A DNA stretch of 64,000 bases, taken from NCBI GenBank assembly GCA_023376005.1, contig CM042145.1, positions 15,982,066-16,046,065 on the forward strand. The letters are read 5' to 3'. Source of the stretch: Doryteuthis pealeii. Its lineage: Eukaryota > Mollusca > Cephalopoda > Myopsida > Loliginidae. Under the pieces are notes generated by a model. That model was given only the letters and a program-made list of their open reading frames with translations. It was not told the DNA's origin and did no database searches. The translations under genes were made by a program, and so were the position numbers. Positions 63,300 to 64,000 of this stretch are shown here, in pieces (within the stretch, counting starts at the first letter, position 1; every line of letters starts with the position of its first letter).

Positions 63300-63522
63300 G
63301 GTCCACCTAGGAATCACAAGATTCATGATTTGATAACAGCCCTCGCCAACTCAGCATATGAGTAGCACATGGATCTGTGTGGTAAAGTAAGGAGCTAATG
63401 GTAGGTGTGGCACTCCACGTCAGATGCAAAAATCTTGGTCTAGTGCTAGTGAAAAGGGGATTGACTGTGGACTCCCTCACTGATACTGACTTTAGGCCAC
63501 CCCGACGACTTTACTTTTACTT
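63300..63522 (+). mobile_element. tRNA-derived SINE (family S4)
   Basis: GATTTGATAACAGCCCTCGC (degraded B box), GTGTGGTAAAGTAAGGAGCT, GGTCTAGTGCTAGTGAAAAG and TTTAGGCCACCCCGACGACT. It is in the intron of the minus-strand gene. Confidence 0.8.
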
Positions 63523-63594
63523 ACATACAAATAAGAATTCACTTTCCTATGTATTACACCCTATACTGAAATTAAGAGTAATATAGATGTGTGT

Positions 63595-64000
63595 TAGATT
63601 GATTTTAATGGTATATCAACCTGTCTAGGGTTATTTTATGCCTAGAGGTTAGGTAATTATATTCATTGTACATTTATATTTTTGTGTAGTTGTTTCTTAA
63701 GGGACTTTTTTTTTAAACATGCAGTTATAATATCAAGTATTTCTATCAAATACAAATAATTTGCACAGATGTATGGTTTTAAGTATTCCTATCTAATACT
63801 AATAATTATATGGTTTCAAGTAATTATTTCTATCTAATAATAGTCATTTGTTTACACAGTTATATGGTTTCAAGTAACTAATAATAATAATAATCCTTAG
63901 TAAATAATTATAGCTTCAAGTAACTATACTTAATACAAATAATTTACAGTTATATGGTTTCAAGTATTCCTATCTAATACAAGTAATTTCAAGTAATTAT
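63595..64000 (-). repeat. Family H copy, reverse, with 48-bp-type tandem units
   Basis: GGTATATCAACCTG and TTTTGTGTAGTTGTTTCTTA form the tail. Several units containing ATGGTTTCAAGTA, ATTCCTATCTAATAC follow, with an (AAT)n spacer near 63885, running off the window. Confidence 0.75.

Overview
This is an animal nuclear-genome window: multi-exon genes with GT-AG introns, long AT-rich introns, and dense interspersed repeats. The only gene I can name is ATM, the DNA-damage checkpoint kinase of the PIKK family. The repeat content (several tRNA-derived SINE families, degenerate LINE fragments with C-terminal retrotransposon motifs, Helitron-like, hAT-like and mariner-like elements, LTR-like blocks, long microsatellites) suggests an invertebrate, perhaps a mollusc or another lophotrochozoan. 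That taxonomic guess is weak.

Positions 1-21121 hold the 3' end of ATM on the + strand. The continuous set of exons lies at 8653-8769, 10873-11022, 13010-13159, 14139-14225, 17135-17249, 19434-19654 and 20940-21121. Together they encode the C-terminal part of the kinase domain (catalytic loop, activation segment) and the FATC tail. Three of these exons occur a second time upstream (1195-1344, 3323-3476, 6368-6454) inside a near-identical block whose position 1 corresponds to about 9767. That upstream block ends in a fold-back, in which 7349-8235 is the reverse complement of about 6340-7232, and it stops at a run of exactly 100 N (8236-8335). I read it as an unpurged alternative copy or a mis-joined contig built from error-prone long reads, not as a real partial gene duplication. 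The ATM introns carry a 32-bp minisatellite (2.7 kb in one copy, 0.8 kb in the other) and a 45-bp minisatellite.

Positions 21122-34200 hold no recognisable host gene. They contain SINEs, a hAT-type MITE with an 8-bp target duplication, a LINE tail, LTR-like blocks, a 5S-rRNA-derived fragment and several unclassified repeats.

Positions 34245-50140 hold a gene I do not recognise. Six + strand exons, all in phase 1, encode a cysteine-rich, probably secreted protein. Three exons of exactly 132 bp and one longer related exon each encode the same six-cysteine repeat. A Thr/Ser-rich linker, a different cysteine-rich module and a stop codon followed by AATAAA come next. Its introns are full of transposable elements and include a perfect 107-bp inverted repeat.

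Positions 50140-64000 are mostly repeats: a 1.1-kb mariner-like element with matching inverted termini, Helitron-like copies, LINE tails and SINEs. Near the right edge is a convincing terminal exon on the minus strand (63016-63165) of a gene that continues outside the window. A weaker single-exon candidate lies at 56496-56606.
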